A DNA stretch of 64,000 nucleotides from Pseudeuparius sepicola (Eukaryota > Arthropoda > Insecta > Coleoptera > Anthribidae), in contig OY987305.1 in assembly GCA_963920635.1 (NCBI GenBank), positions 2,762,653-2,826,652 on the forward strand, read 5' to 3'. Every line of letters begins with the position of its first letter. The first letter of the stretch is position 1. The translations under genes and the position numbers were made by a program. Positions 23,270 through 33,479 of this stretch are shown piece by piece. The notes beneath the pieces were generated by a model. The model did not search any database. It was given only the letters and a program-made list of their open reading frames with translations, and was not told where the DNA came from.

Positions 23270-24634
23270 ATGGCGCGCACCTTTGTTTTTCATGTTAGTT
23301 GGTCGAGCGGTACCTTTAAAGGTGGTCCATAAGTTAATTTATTTTTGGTGTGGGCCTAAGAATTAACGGAAACAACAGGGGAATTTTAATACATATATTA
23401 AAAAAGTAAATGATACGCCTATGGCGTAATAATATACAGGTTACGAATTACACAGTAAATGAATTGAGGATGCACAGACGTGAATAAAATGAATTATTAA
23501 AATATTCCTAAGTAAATATTACAGAAAAGAATCAACAATAAAGAATTTAGCGCAAGATAATTTATCTTTAAATTTTAGTAACTGGTTTCAAACCTAAGTG
23601 GCGAACAATACTAGCTTATAGCATGAACTGATAATAAAACTTGCGGAAATAGTACGTGAATTTAGCTCAAAATATTCCAAGAATAATACCCAAGTTATTA
23701 GCACACAAGTTAGTTAGCCTGATTTCACAATTGATAATAAAAACACGAAAATTATTCAAAATGATTCAAAAATGACACAAAATTGCACTGGAAATACCCA
23801 AATTTTGGCGTAAATTATTAATATTGGACTTAATACGGCACTGCTATGCTATCAGCTTTTTAAGTACCCAAAATTTAGCGTAAAATATTCAGAACTGTAA
23901 CGACACTGATTTAAAATATGACAAAATATAACTATCCCTTACGACACCTCAAATAAACACCAATAGCATTCAAAATAAAATAAAATCAAATAAATTAATT
24001 AACTAGAAATAGAAAGGCAACTCAGTCGACAAAACCCAACAAAACACAATTCAATCGCTTACTCTGTGGTCAGTTGAACGGACTTCATACTGTACTGAGA
24101 TTCCCCTATTCTGTACGGAGGCTCTGGTGCTGGAATCTATGGCAGGCAAGGCGGCAGACTTCTAGATGACTTCTCGGGCAGTACTTCGCCCAACAATTCG
24201 GGATCTTCTACGGCTGGCACGGCATCGGACACTCGCTGGGGCAGGGCTTCGCCGGGCAAAAGGTGGTCGGCAACGACTGGCTCCTGTCCGGGAGCAACCC
24301 TCTTTTATATCAGATGGGGACATTGTTTTCGACTCGATTCGGGGTCTGCAGGTGTTCACTATACGCTCGCGAGCTTGCCGGCGGGTAGGATACATAAACA
24401 AACATGTTTTTCGGGGGACATTCATTACCCTGGCCAATCTAGCTAATATAAACAACATGGTTCTTCGATTTAATTTATTACCCGATATTCGGCGGCTTGG
24501 TCCCTAACGCGATGAATTTGAAACAAGATATTTTAAGGAAATACTTAACATTGTATCGAATTATTTGATAAAATAAAATGAGAATTTTGGTTGGTATATA
24601 CGGGGTACCTCATTGGTGTCTACGGGGCATCACA
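23270..24634 (-). mobile_element. Solo-LTR-like insertion within MITE F
   Basis: A 1.36-kb insert is bounded by TG and CA and flanked by 5-bp duplications ATGGT (23265-23269 and 24635-24639). Uninterrupted MITE F copies at 36400 and 49020 give the empty site. On the minus strand it starts TGTGATGCCCCGTAG, has a TATA box (TATAAAAG, 24302-24309) and an AATAAA signal at 23338-23343, close to the far end. This is the U3-R-U5 order expected of an LTR. No gag or pol lies inside, so a solo LTR left by recombination is the best reading. The extra A at the left boundary and the long distance between TATA and AATAAA (about 960 bp) are slightly unusual. Confidence 0.7.
24302..24309 (-). promoter_or_regulatory. 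TATA box of the LTR
   Basis: TATAAAAG lies on the minus strand in a GC-rich context and is followed by GAGGGTTGCTCCCGG. It would drive transcription toward lower coordinates. Confidence 0.6.
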
Positions 24635-24819
24635 ATGGTGCCATTTAAAAAAATCAAGTCGATTACCATGGCAACCACTTTTTTTGTGCTATGAAAGATT
24701 GCTTGATATCACTAAACGGGAAATAATTTCCCCTAACACTTTTATTAAAACAAGTTTTTCATATGAGGAATATTTTGAGAAATATAAGCAATATTCCACA
24801 ATTTCTATCCACACTGTAT

Positions 24820-25950
24820 TTCTAAATTTGCAAAAGCTTTCTGCTAGGTACCTAACCCATTTCATCCCTTTAATTAGAAAACGAAAAGTACCTACCCCGT
24901 GCAAATTCTCCCGTGGGATGGAATTTATTCCAGCATTGCATGGTCTTGGCCATTAACTATATCTTACAAGGCTTCCGGATATAAGTTATGTAATGTCTTT
25001 CCAGGCCGCTGGCCCGACATGCAACTTACGAAATTGACCATCAGCTTTTTAATCTTAAAACCAACTCCGTTAATTTCACTATACAAACGGAAGGAAACTC
25101 CCGTCACCGGAAGAAATATGACTCTCAATAATGTGATCGTTAATTCTGGACCAGCGGTTTTATTTTGGGGAAACCGAAAATCGCATTTATGGGTTTTCGG
25201 AAAAAAGCCGAATGGGCTATTTAATCGCCCAAAAATATTAGACCCGGTTATGAAAAATAAAATAACGAGATGATACTGCTTTGAAAATCGCGTCGCAGCG
25301 AAAATGTTTTGTTGCTTGTGCTTGGTGGAAAGCGTTCGATGCCTTTTGTGTCTTTATATGGGGAAATGCCGAACAAATGTAAGGGCCGACTAAGATTGAA
25401 GTCACACTACAAACGCGTCTTTGTAAGCTTTAGTGCGGTTTTTTTTAGTTAGATTCTTACCATTTCATTGATGTGGATGAAAAATTTTAACTGTAGGTGA
25501 AAAAATTTTCAGAAGCATGTCAAAACCCGCTGATATTTCATATAAGATATTTTAAAAAATGTATGAATATAGTCTAACTGAATTTATTATCTTCTTGGTT
25601 CTTTTCAATGTCAATCAAGAGTAAATAGTGGGGTGCGAAGGTTCATGGATGCAAGTTGTTTTCGGAGACTGCAATAGCAAACAACAACAAAATGTGCAAA
25701 CACGCACCAAAATAAAACGCTCTATCACTGTTTTCTTGAACACACACAGAACAGGTTAGTCTGTACCAACACCGACTCAAGACTGTCAAGACCCCCCTAC
25801 CATTGCGTTTGTTTTGGGAATAGTTTATTCAACCGCAGCCAGTTCACATCGACGAAAGTCAGTATGTTAAATTTACTTTAACGTGGGGCTAATGCGAATA
25901 CGACACGAAATGTGGATTGAAAACACCAATAATGCAGATTAGTGGGAAAT
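24820..25950. other. No gene recognised
   Basis: A 124-codon plus-strand frame (24899-25273) has no recognisable domain and begins at the MITE F boundary. The remainder is AT-rich. I see no repeats shared with the rest of the window. Confidence 0.35.
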
Positions 25951-26362
25951 GTGGCGACCTCAGAAAAATAACCAAGGATAGAGTGAGCAAAAACATCAAA
26001 ATGCACAGTTTTGTAGTCAACCAACACTTAACGGAAATTTACCAAAGTCAACAAACATTACATGTAATAGGTTATGTCCGAAGAAATATTACTTTGGCCG
26101 CTCACCACACACTTTTGTGTCTCATTGTATACTAAATCAGTCACTATATTCTAAATACTAAGAAATAGTTTATAAATTAACAAAAAAAAAACACTTGACA
26201 ATATGACACACGTGACACGAGGCGACTTCGATATCTAAATTTCTTAATTTTATGTTATATGGGAAGTGTTTCTTCATTTTTAATCCCATTATTAAACCCG
26301 TCTATTTTTAAATGAAATGCTGTAAAAATATGTTGGCACTGTTTACTTTTTGTTGTTACTGT
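25951..26362. mobile_element. MITE family B, copy 2
   Basis: From CTCAGAAAAATAACCAAGG through TTTGTAGTCAACCAAC, GGCCGCTCACCACACAC and CCCATTATTAAACCC to TACTTTTTGTTGTTACTG. It is the least interrupted copy and supplies the empty site (CTCACCACACACTT) for the hAT insertion in copy 3. Confidence 0.7.
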
Positions 26363-26640
26363 GGAATTAGTAAAATAGTGTAAGCTAGTAAAATAGTGTA
26401 AGAAGAATAAGAAAAAAAGGGGTCTCAAAATTCACATACTTACAGGGTAAATCAAAAACAATAGGACCTTAATAGTCTCATCACGTGGCGTCGTCGAATT
26501 AAGAATAAATCAAATACAGGATATCTCAAAATTCATATAGGTACAGGGTGAGACAAAAACATACCAAATTCAAAGAAGGATCTTAATTGTCTCATCACGT
26601 TACGTCACAGAATTAACCATAAGTAAAATACAAGATTTTT

Positions 26641-26880
26641 TAATTTTTCGTCTATTTCCTACTTCTTCTTTGAGAATTGGTTTGGACCTATCCCACAAAA
26701 TCCTATGATTGTTATTAAAAGAATGTTCACATATTTTCGACTTCGAAATTTGATTTTGCCTGATATAATTTTTATGTCCTTTTAAACGAACGTTAAATGG
26801 CCTACAAGTCTCCCCAACATAGAACTTTCCACATTCGCAAGGAATTTTATAAATGCAATTTTTTTTAACTCTGTACCTCA
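26641..26880 (-). pseudogene. Penelope-like element GIY-YIG domain fragment
   Basis: The minus-strand frame reads NCIYKIPCECGKFYVGETC, RPFNVRLKGHKNYI, ICEHSFNNNH and ILKEEVGNRRKIK. This is the GIY-YIG endonuclease of a Penelope-like element (IYKI and YVG are the GIY and YIG cores, and the downstream Arg of RPFNVRL is also present). It is cut off at KI by the 26640 junction. It lies head to head with the plus-strand PLE 3' end at 26881, giving an inverted pair. Confidence 0.88.
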
Positions 26881-27345
26881 TTAAATGGGATAGTTCCAAA
26901 CCAATTCTCAAAGAAGAAGTAGGAAATAGACGAAAAATTAGAGAATCAGCATTTATTCTAGGAAATACAGACAACTGTGTTGCTGAATGTTCAGTGGAAT
27001 TCAGTAAAATATTATTGCCACTTATTCAAAGAGAAGTTAGTATAAATAATTAGGTAGAACACAGGGTACAATATCAGACAGGTGGTTAGGCTATTGTTTC
27101 TGTTGTCATGACATTTTAACCTGAAATTTATTAATCTGTCATTTCACTTTGACGTGACATGATCTTTGAGAAAGGAGGAAGATTTATTCTCCGAAAGCTC
27201 AGGAAACAAATTTGTTGAAGATATTTTTTGAGTTACAAGTTTTTATTTATTAATTTTCCAGGCAATTTAAAAAAGTTGTCTTTTAACCAGTTTGGTGGCG
27301 AAAAACCCAATTAAAATTCAATGGATCTGTTTACGCCACAAATAA
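26881..27345 (+). pseudogene. Penelope-like element 3' end (ORF C-terminus and 3' UTR), inverted to its neighbour
   Basis: The plus-strand frame 26888-27053 reads SKPILKEEVGNRRKIRE, then AFILGNTDNCVAECSVEF and LLPLIQREVSINN plus stop, which is the PLE ORF C-terminus. Its beginning repeats, in opposite orientation, the end of the minus-strand fragment (inverted copies at about 26640-26693 and 26892-26945). The 3' UTR to about 27345 matches the copy at 3050-3240. Head-to-head partial copies like this are typical of Penelope-like elements. Confidence 0.88.
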
Positions 27346-27759
27346 ATTTTAGAATAAAATACAGGATGTCTCAAAATTGATAAGCACAGTGCATAAAAAA
27401 CATAGGAAAGCCAAAACGGCGTTACTCGTCTCATCACATGAGCTAGGGATTTTTCTCAAACGGTGGACAAAAACAATACAAGGTGGATCAAAATTTTATA
27501 TACAGGAGGCATCAAAACATAGGGAAGCCAAAAGGACCTTAAGCACCTCTTCATGTGACGTCACAGAATTAAGAATAGGTAGTATTATACAGGTGGATAA
27601 AAACAATCATGTAGATACGGGAAAAATCCAAAAAACCAAACCAAAAAGACCCTAGTCGCCTCATCAAGAAGTGACGTCTCAGAATTTTTCTCAGACGGCG
27701 TATGGACTGGACAAAACAATACAAGGTGTATTGTTGTATAGTACACATCTAGTGATTAA

Positions 27760-28935
27760 TTTTCTCTTTCGAGTTGACGAGTTATAGAGTGAACAACATT
27801 TTTAGTAACCCGATTTATTTAGATTTGTCCGTTTTAGAATTCACGGAAATTACAATATAGTTCTAGGAATTCCTGAAGAATTACAATATAATTCTAGGAA
27901 TTCCAAGGAGTTTTGCTGGTATTCAGTGGAATTACATGGAATTACATTCGAATTTAAATGCAATTCCAGGAATTCCGTGTAAGTATAGAAATTCTTGTTG
28001 TGTAGCAGGAGCGCCGAATTACTCGGGTGCTAAGGTTCATTTGCCCCACGTTTTTAACTTCGATCGTTGACTGAAATTCAGTCAACGCTTCGACACAAAA
28101 ATTTCTTTCGCATTGCCCTTTTTAGTGAGTGAATCACCCTGTAGAAGCAAGAAAGAGAAAATTACCACCTTTTTATTTTTCACCGCAGACTAATGCACGA
28201 GACGTTAAAATGACAGTAAAGTAAAAATATCGCCGTTTCTTCATTTCCTTCATTTAATACCGAAATTAAACCACTCTAACGAAATGTATGGCGTGCGATA
28301 ACGTGCAATTTAAAATTTTTATCTAGTTTCGGGGTTCATGAAATATACTTCCACGTCGAAATTACAACGTACGTGTGCGTACAATTTTCCCGCTATTCTA
28401 ATTAAGTAAAAATTGTAATTGAAATTCTCGCGGAAAATCCACTGATAAGTTTACAGTGCATTTTACTCTGTACAAGCCTGTGCGAACTGCGGCAGAAAAT
28501 AAACATCTAAAGACAACCTGCGGAAAAAAAAAACATAAACTATACCTGATGCGGAAAAATAATAACACAACGGAGAAAACACGCGAGGATAAAAAATAGT
28601 CTATACCTCTCACTATTTTTCAAGGCCCTTCCGAGAATTTTTCCAACAACAATTTTAGATGCCAGGATTCAGCTATTTTTCAGCAAAGTTTTACATTATT
28701 ATTATTATACGCACATCAAAAGAATCCAAGGGACAAGGATAAATATTATGAAATAAAACACGATTTCCTGACATACTTTTTTATATTATAGCTGCAGTTT
28801 AAATGTGCTTATACAGAGTGGCTTATATAGCTTATATAGCTCAATCAAAATATCTCTTATTGACAGAAAAAATCGGTGGCTGGTGCGATCGATAGCTCTT
28901 TCGAGCGGCCTTTTTTTGTCATAATGAAAGCTACT
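27760..28935. other. No gene; GGAATTCC-rich patch at 27835-27990
   Basis: The patch contains several TTCTAGGAATTCC and GGAATTACA variants with two clear direct copies of about 35 bp (27845-27910). The rest is AT-rich with no recognised frame. Confidence 0.4.
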
Positions 28936-28938
28936 GTA

Positions 28939-29320
28939 CAGGGTGTCCCATTTTGGGTGTTTTTGGGTGTTTTTCTCAAAAATCTCGTTTATTATTAAAG
29001 CTAGAGGGTTGCGGTTTTCACGTCACTGTACTACTTTTTTGAGAGGAATTTGGTGGACCAATCAGATTTTAGATAAGTTTTATAGTTTGCGCGCATTGGC
29101 GCAGGACTGAAATTTTCGATTTTTTGGAAACCTCTCTCCTGCCTACAACTTATTATATACATCGACAAATTAAATCAACTATTTTTATAGATTTTTTGGC
29201 GTAGAATCGAATGGAATAATTAGTTTTTGGTAGCGTTAATAGTTTTTGAGATATGAACCAAAGTTATATATTTTTCTAAATGGAAACCATAGTTCAAAAA
29301 TTAAATTATCTGGAAAAAAC
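28939..29320. mobile_element. MITE J, copy 2 (one-sided)
   Basis: It starts with TA then CAGGGTGTCCCATTTTGGG and follows copy 1 through CTAGAGGGTTGCGGTTTTC, GTGGACCAATCAGAT, CCTCTCTCCTG and TTTGAGATATGAACCAAAG. The opposite terminus is missing beyond about 29320. Confidence 0.75.
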
Positions 29321-29859
29321 TATTGACGTATTTTTTACACTTGCCAGTTTGTTCTGTATTTACTATAAGAAATTAAGAAAAAATATTTGTACTATTTGTG
29401 ACTGGCAGAAGGTCTAGTTACCCATGAAAATAAATAATCGATTATGATGCTAAATTAAAGTAGGCACAGTAAGCTTTCAAATTTTGAAAATAAAGTTGTT
29501 TTTACGTACTTCATCGTATTTTAAATAATGAAAAAAATACGAAACTCGTAGACATTATTGTCTGTTATGAAAATAAAAGTTGTTGGTCAGTTTGAAACAC
29601 AATATTTCGCACCAAAAGTCACTATTAAATTAAGAAGGCTTTTCGATTGAATTTTAAAAGTCCGCTCACTTGGCCTGCGTAACAAATATTTCCCTCCTGC
29701 CCGATCCCGCCCCCTTCGCCTTAGCCCTCGATCGATATCCCGCTGAGCGGGCGATTCCGAGCGTCACTTTGTTACACAGTGTCTCTCGGAACGGTGCGCT
29801 TCGTCTTGTACCGGGTGCGCGTAAATTATATCCAATACCGCTGCCAATTTTGAGTAGGG
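29321..29859. other. Upstream region of the THAP pseudogene; GC-rich from 29660
   Basis: 29330-29650 is AT-rich with nothing recognised. 29660-29850 is GC-rich with many CpG dinucleotides and lies immediately upstream of the THAP start codon, so it may be an old promoter and 5' UTR. Confidence 0.35.
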
Positions 29860-30337
29860 ATGGCTTATCACGGTTCTTATTGCAGTGCGGATGGCTGTAA
29901 AAGCAATTCAAAATCTGTGTGTACTTTTTTCGAATTCCTAAAGACCCTGAAAGGTAAGATTTAATTTATGTCTTAATCAATTATTTCTATAGTCATCGAA
30001 AGATTATTATATTATTACATAATACTCGTATTATGCATAATAGTATATGACATATACATTTTATATATGTTGAATAATATAAAGCCAACATGTCACAGGT
30101 GTGTTTCTGTCTTTGTTGTAAATAAAAATATTGATATTTGCAGATGTCAGCAATGGAAGAAGGTCTTAGGGTTCGTCAAATACCATATAAATTTGCGACT
30201 ATTGCACCTAAAGAAGCACATAAACGTATAAAAATTTGAAAGACAAATTTTGCTGACCAATCATTCACTTCGTCCGGAAAAAGTTTATTAACAACTGCTG
30301 TTCCATTAAGATTATTACCAGAAGCTTATGGTTAGAG
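29860..30337 (+). pseudogene. THAP-domain zinc-finger pseudogene, two exons
   Basis: Exon 1 (29860-29953) starts ATG and encodes YCSADGCKSNSKS, matching the first C-X(2-4)-C pair of the THAP zinc finger. A shift to another frame near the T6 run (29925-29930) is needed to read FFRIPKDPER. The intron 29954-30143 has GTAAG and TTTGCAG. Splicing joins the codons to PKDPERCQQW, the expected THAP continuation with the conserved Trp. Exon 2 then needs another frame change to read NFADQSFTSSGKSLLTTAVP, resembling the HF and AVP end of THAP. Frameshifts and stops show it is broken. THAP domains bind DNA and occur in host regulators and P-element-type transposases; which one this was cannot be told. 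Confidence 0.75.
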
Positions 30338-30339
30338 GC

Positions 30340-31975
30340 ATATTCGTCTGCGTAATCTGGCAGACAGAGACAAGTCCACAATATTTTGTGAACTAAAAGC
30401 CTATGAAGGCAGTTCAGGACCATTTGGCAATTTGACAGTAGAATTTAGTGAATAATCAATTTAGAAAATATTTTGTTATCAAAATTTAATGACTTATCGC
30501 ATCAGGATGGTTTAGGTTCTAGCCTACTGAAGGAATTCCGATCAGTAAAATGTATTTGGTTTCATTATATACCCGAGTTCTTATTTACTACACACTTAAA
30601 TTTGCGAATAAGAAATTAAAAACCCAAAGACAAAATAAATCAAATCCAAAACTTACAATTTTGCAAAACTTATAAATTATGTAAATAATTTTGTTTGCTC
30701 CTAGGTACACACTTATGTATATTTTTACTTACCCTATGTTTAGTTAGGTATATCCTGCGTTATTTAAACGTAAAAAGTAAAATACCTGAATTTCTATTAT
30801 ACATATTGTGCTCCTTATTTTTCTGTTATACCTATTACTCCTATTGTGCATAATGGAAGTCAATATAGAGGTGCCCCCGTATAACTTGGTGCAACCAGCT
30901 TTACGGTGTTTTGGATAGTCCTCGTAAATAACGGAGTGGTGAGCTGACATTAATTTACGACCGGTCGCAAAAAATCGGCGGCATTTCGACGACTTCAAAG
31001 GAGTGATTCGACATATATAGTATTCTCTAGACTTTGCAAATACCTTTGCATTATCAGTTGCTAGAACTGCTCATAGTCGTAGGTATATATATTTTTTAAT
31101 ATTTAAATACGAAATAAAAAAAATATGCTCATTTTTGTATTTTGTCCCTTAGATTATTTTGATGTGTGTGTTATTATTCGTGTTACATATCACAACTATC
31201 GACTATGATTTCATGTTGATTTCCTTGGAGTGCGAAATATTTTTTAAAAATCTATCAGACTATTTGATAAGCATTTGAGCGCGTATGGCGTAGTTAATTC
31301 TCCCCTAATATATCATCTTGCCTTCCCCTTCATAATAATTACCCCCATCCTTGTGAGATAAGTGCTAAGTAGTTTCATAATAAAGCTACACCCTCGCATA
31401 ATCTCTGTCAAAAATAGATCACCGCAGCATACCTATGTTTACCGCATGGAATCTCGGTGTGCCGTCTGTTATGGATTTTAAATCGTGGAAAACGAGAGGC
31501 GTCTATATTTACGAGGGAAGCGACATAAGCGCAGTTAGTAATGACGCAAAGATGGGGCTTTTAGATGGATAATATGAAGTGCGAGACTGCAGTAATAGCA
31601 GACACTTGAGGACAAACGAAGAACGTGCCAATAGCTATATTGCGATATATTGTCCGTCAACAGTATCTTCCACACCTTTCGTTTATTCGCTGAATATAGA
31701 TGGCTAGATGGATTCATCCAATGATAATATATAGGAATAGATATATTACCAAAGGCAACTTGTTTTGTTTGATGATTTTAAAATGATGTTATTGTTGGCG
31801 CATTCAAGGTTTCCATCAGTTTTTGATATGATTAAGGTTATTTGGTAAATATAAGTATCTCAAAGCATATATACGACATACAAGTGTATCAAAAAATTAC
31901 TTATTATGCATTACAAAATAGGAAAGACTGAATTTAAGAAATGCCAATGTAAACAAATTACCTCGACTTCTTCCC
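30340..31975. other. No gene recognised
   Basis: AT-rich DNA. No repeat shared with the rest of the window and no convincing frame was found. Confidence 0.35.
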
Positions 31976-31993
31976 CCGGACCCCCTATAGGCC

Positions 31994-33223
31994 AGGGAAA
32001 TTACGGTAAAAAATAACGAAACCTAGACAAAATTCATAACCGCATTTTTATAATGCCATCACAAAATATTGGTAATAAATGAACGCCAGAATTGTTTTTT
32101 ATACAAAATAAACATACGCGTGTGGGCGTTTTTTAGAAAAATACATTTTCTTGTTGTAATAAAGACGGCATAAATATTAACTGCGAATTTTAAGCTATTT
32201 TAAGCTATTAGTAAGTAAGGTATATAAAGTTGAGACTGATAAATTAAACAGATTACGTTTGCGCAAGTATCCGAATGATGTAAAAATGACATTTTGCGTA
32301 ATATTTTGTTGGGCAAAAATATTAACTGCGTCTTTATTATTTATAATTACCTTAAAAATCAAGTATTAACAGTTTGTTCTGAAATTAAACATATTGTTTC
32401 GCCGGAAATCGCATTTTAAAGAAATTTGAAGCTGTATTTGAGAGCAAAATTATTAACTGGCTGATTTTTGTTAAACTTTGAAAGTGGATACTAAGTCTTG
32501 TTAATTTTTTTGAAATTAAACAAAAATTGGTAACGGAAGTATTTTGAAATGACAAATGACAGTTGACCTAAATGCGCCGTAAATAAATGTTTAATTTCGC
32601 TATATGTGATTTAATATAGTTATATTGTAAAAAGTTAAACAAAAAAAAACAGTTAATATTTTTGCTTTCCTAAAGAAATGACAAGTGACAGTTGACCTAT
32701 ATGCGCCGTAAATAAATGCTTAGTTATATTGTAAAAAGTTAAACAAAAAAGACAGTTACTATTTTTGCCTAGTCTATACCAATGAGAAGTGACAGCTGAC
32801 GTACATGCGGCTCAGATAAATGTTTAATTTTGTATAAGTTACATTCTATTTGTAAAAGGGAATGAACATCTGCAATAAAAACGTAGTTAATATTTTTGTT
32901 TTTGCCGAAATAAAAAATTATCCGATTTTTATCCCTCTTTGTCGATCTAAGTTACTTCCATATTCTTAAAATGTTTAATTTCTTAATATATGTTAGCAAG
33001 GGAAGTTTTTTTACCTAAAGAGTCTAAAAAAAATCCAGTTAACATTTTTGCTCGAAATTTCTAACGAAAAATAGTTTTTTTTAAGTAACTCAAGGTTCCG
33101 TTTTTTCAAAATGTTTAATTTTTGGTTTCTACCAACGTATTTACTTATAACTTTGATATGGTAAAACAAAATTGCAGTTAATATTTTTTTCTAGGTAAAA
33201 TTATATTTTCCCTGGCCTACTAA
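31994..33223. mobile_element. DNA element with TAGGCCAGGGAAA ends and internal ATTAACTG repeats
   Basis: The left terminus TAGGCCAGGGAAATTA mirrors the right TATTTTCCCTGGCCTA. CTA on both sides is a possible 3-bp target duplication. The interior is built of degenerate units. AATATTAACTG on the left half and CAGTTAATATTTTTG on the right half recur about nine times, and a block with GACAGTTGACCTA, ATGCGCCGTAAATAAATG occurs three times (about 32550, 32680, 32785). There is no protein. The class is unknown. Confidence 0.6.
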
Positions 33224-33479
33224 TGTAGAAGCAAAACGAAACAGTGTTATTTGTACTATACCGTGAGTCATCTTATTCATATTTATATCGTTGTTATTAA
33301 CATAACCTTAATCTATTAGTATACAGGAAGTTGCAAAAAAGTAGGACTTAAATAATGTGAAATTTTATGCTGTTTCATTTAGGATTTTAAAATAGGTACA
33401 AGTTGTTAAAGTTGAATAAAAAACAATTTTATTATGTTTTTTTATTATTATTTAGTTAAAATGTTTATATAGAGGGGAT

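Larger units (their letters stand above)
22492..24816. mobile_element. MITE F, copy 1 (TA flanked, split by an LTR)
   Basis: The termini are CAGTGTGGATAGAAATTGTG and its reverse complement, each next to TA. Long inverted arms include GGGGAAATTATTTCCCG(T). Removing the 1.36-kb insert at 23270-24634 leaves about 960 bp, comparable to the uninterrupted 897-bp copy at 48297-49193. Each arm carries a palindrome close to GTTGCCATGGTAAC (22633-22646 and 24662-24675). There is no coding capacity. Tc1/mariner-type MITE. Confidence 0.88.
26423..27735. repeat. Degenerate tandem repeat (about 110-125 bp units), split by PLE
   Basis: Units recur in the order TACAGG(A/G)TGTCTCAAAATT, ACAGGGTGAGACAAAAACAT, GGACCTTAA, CTCATCACGTGACGTCACAG, AATTAAGAATA. 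At least two units lie left of the PLE insert (26423-26640) and three or more right of it (27350-27735). Divergence between units is high, so the array is old. The two edges of the PLE insert both read close to AAAATACARGA. Confidence 0.65.

Noticed and set aside
24162..24507. Opposed frames of 98 and 113 codons
   Set aside because: They lie in the GC-rich regulatory part of the LTR around its TATA box and resemble no protein.
24591..24956. 121-codon plus-strand frame
   Set aside because: It spans the LTR edge and the MITE F right arm, which are non-coding repeats.
24899..25273. 124-codon plus-strand frame
   Set aside because: No domain, codon pattern or splice context is recognisable, and it begins at a MITE boundary; chance is likely.
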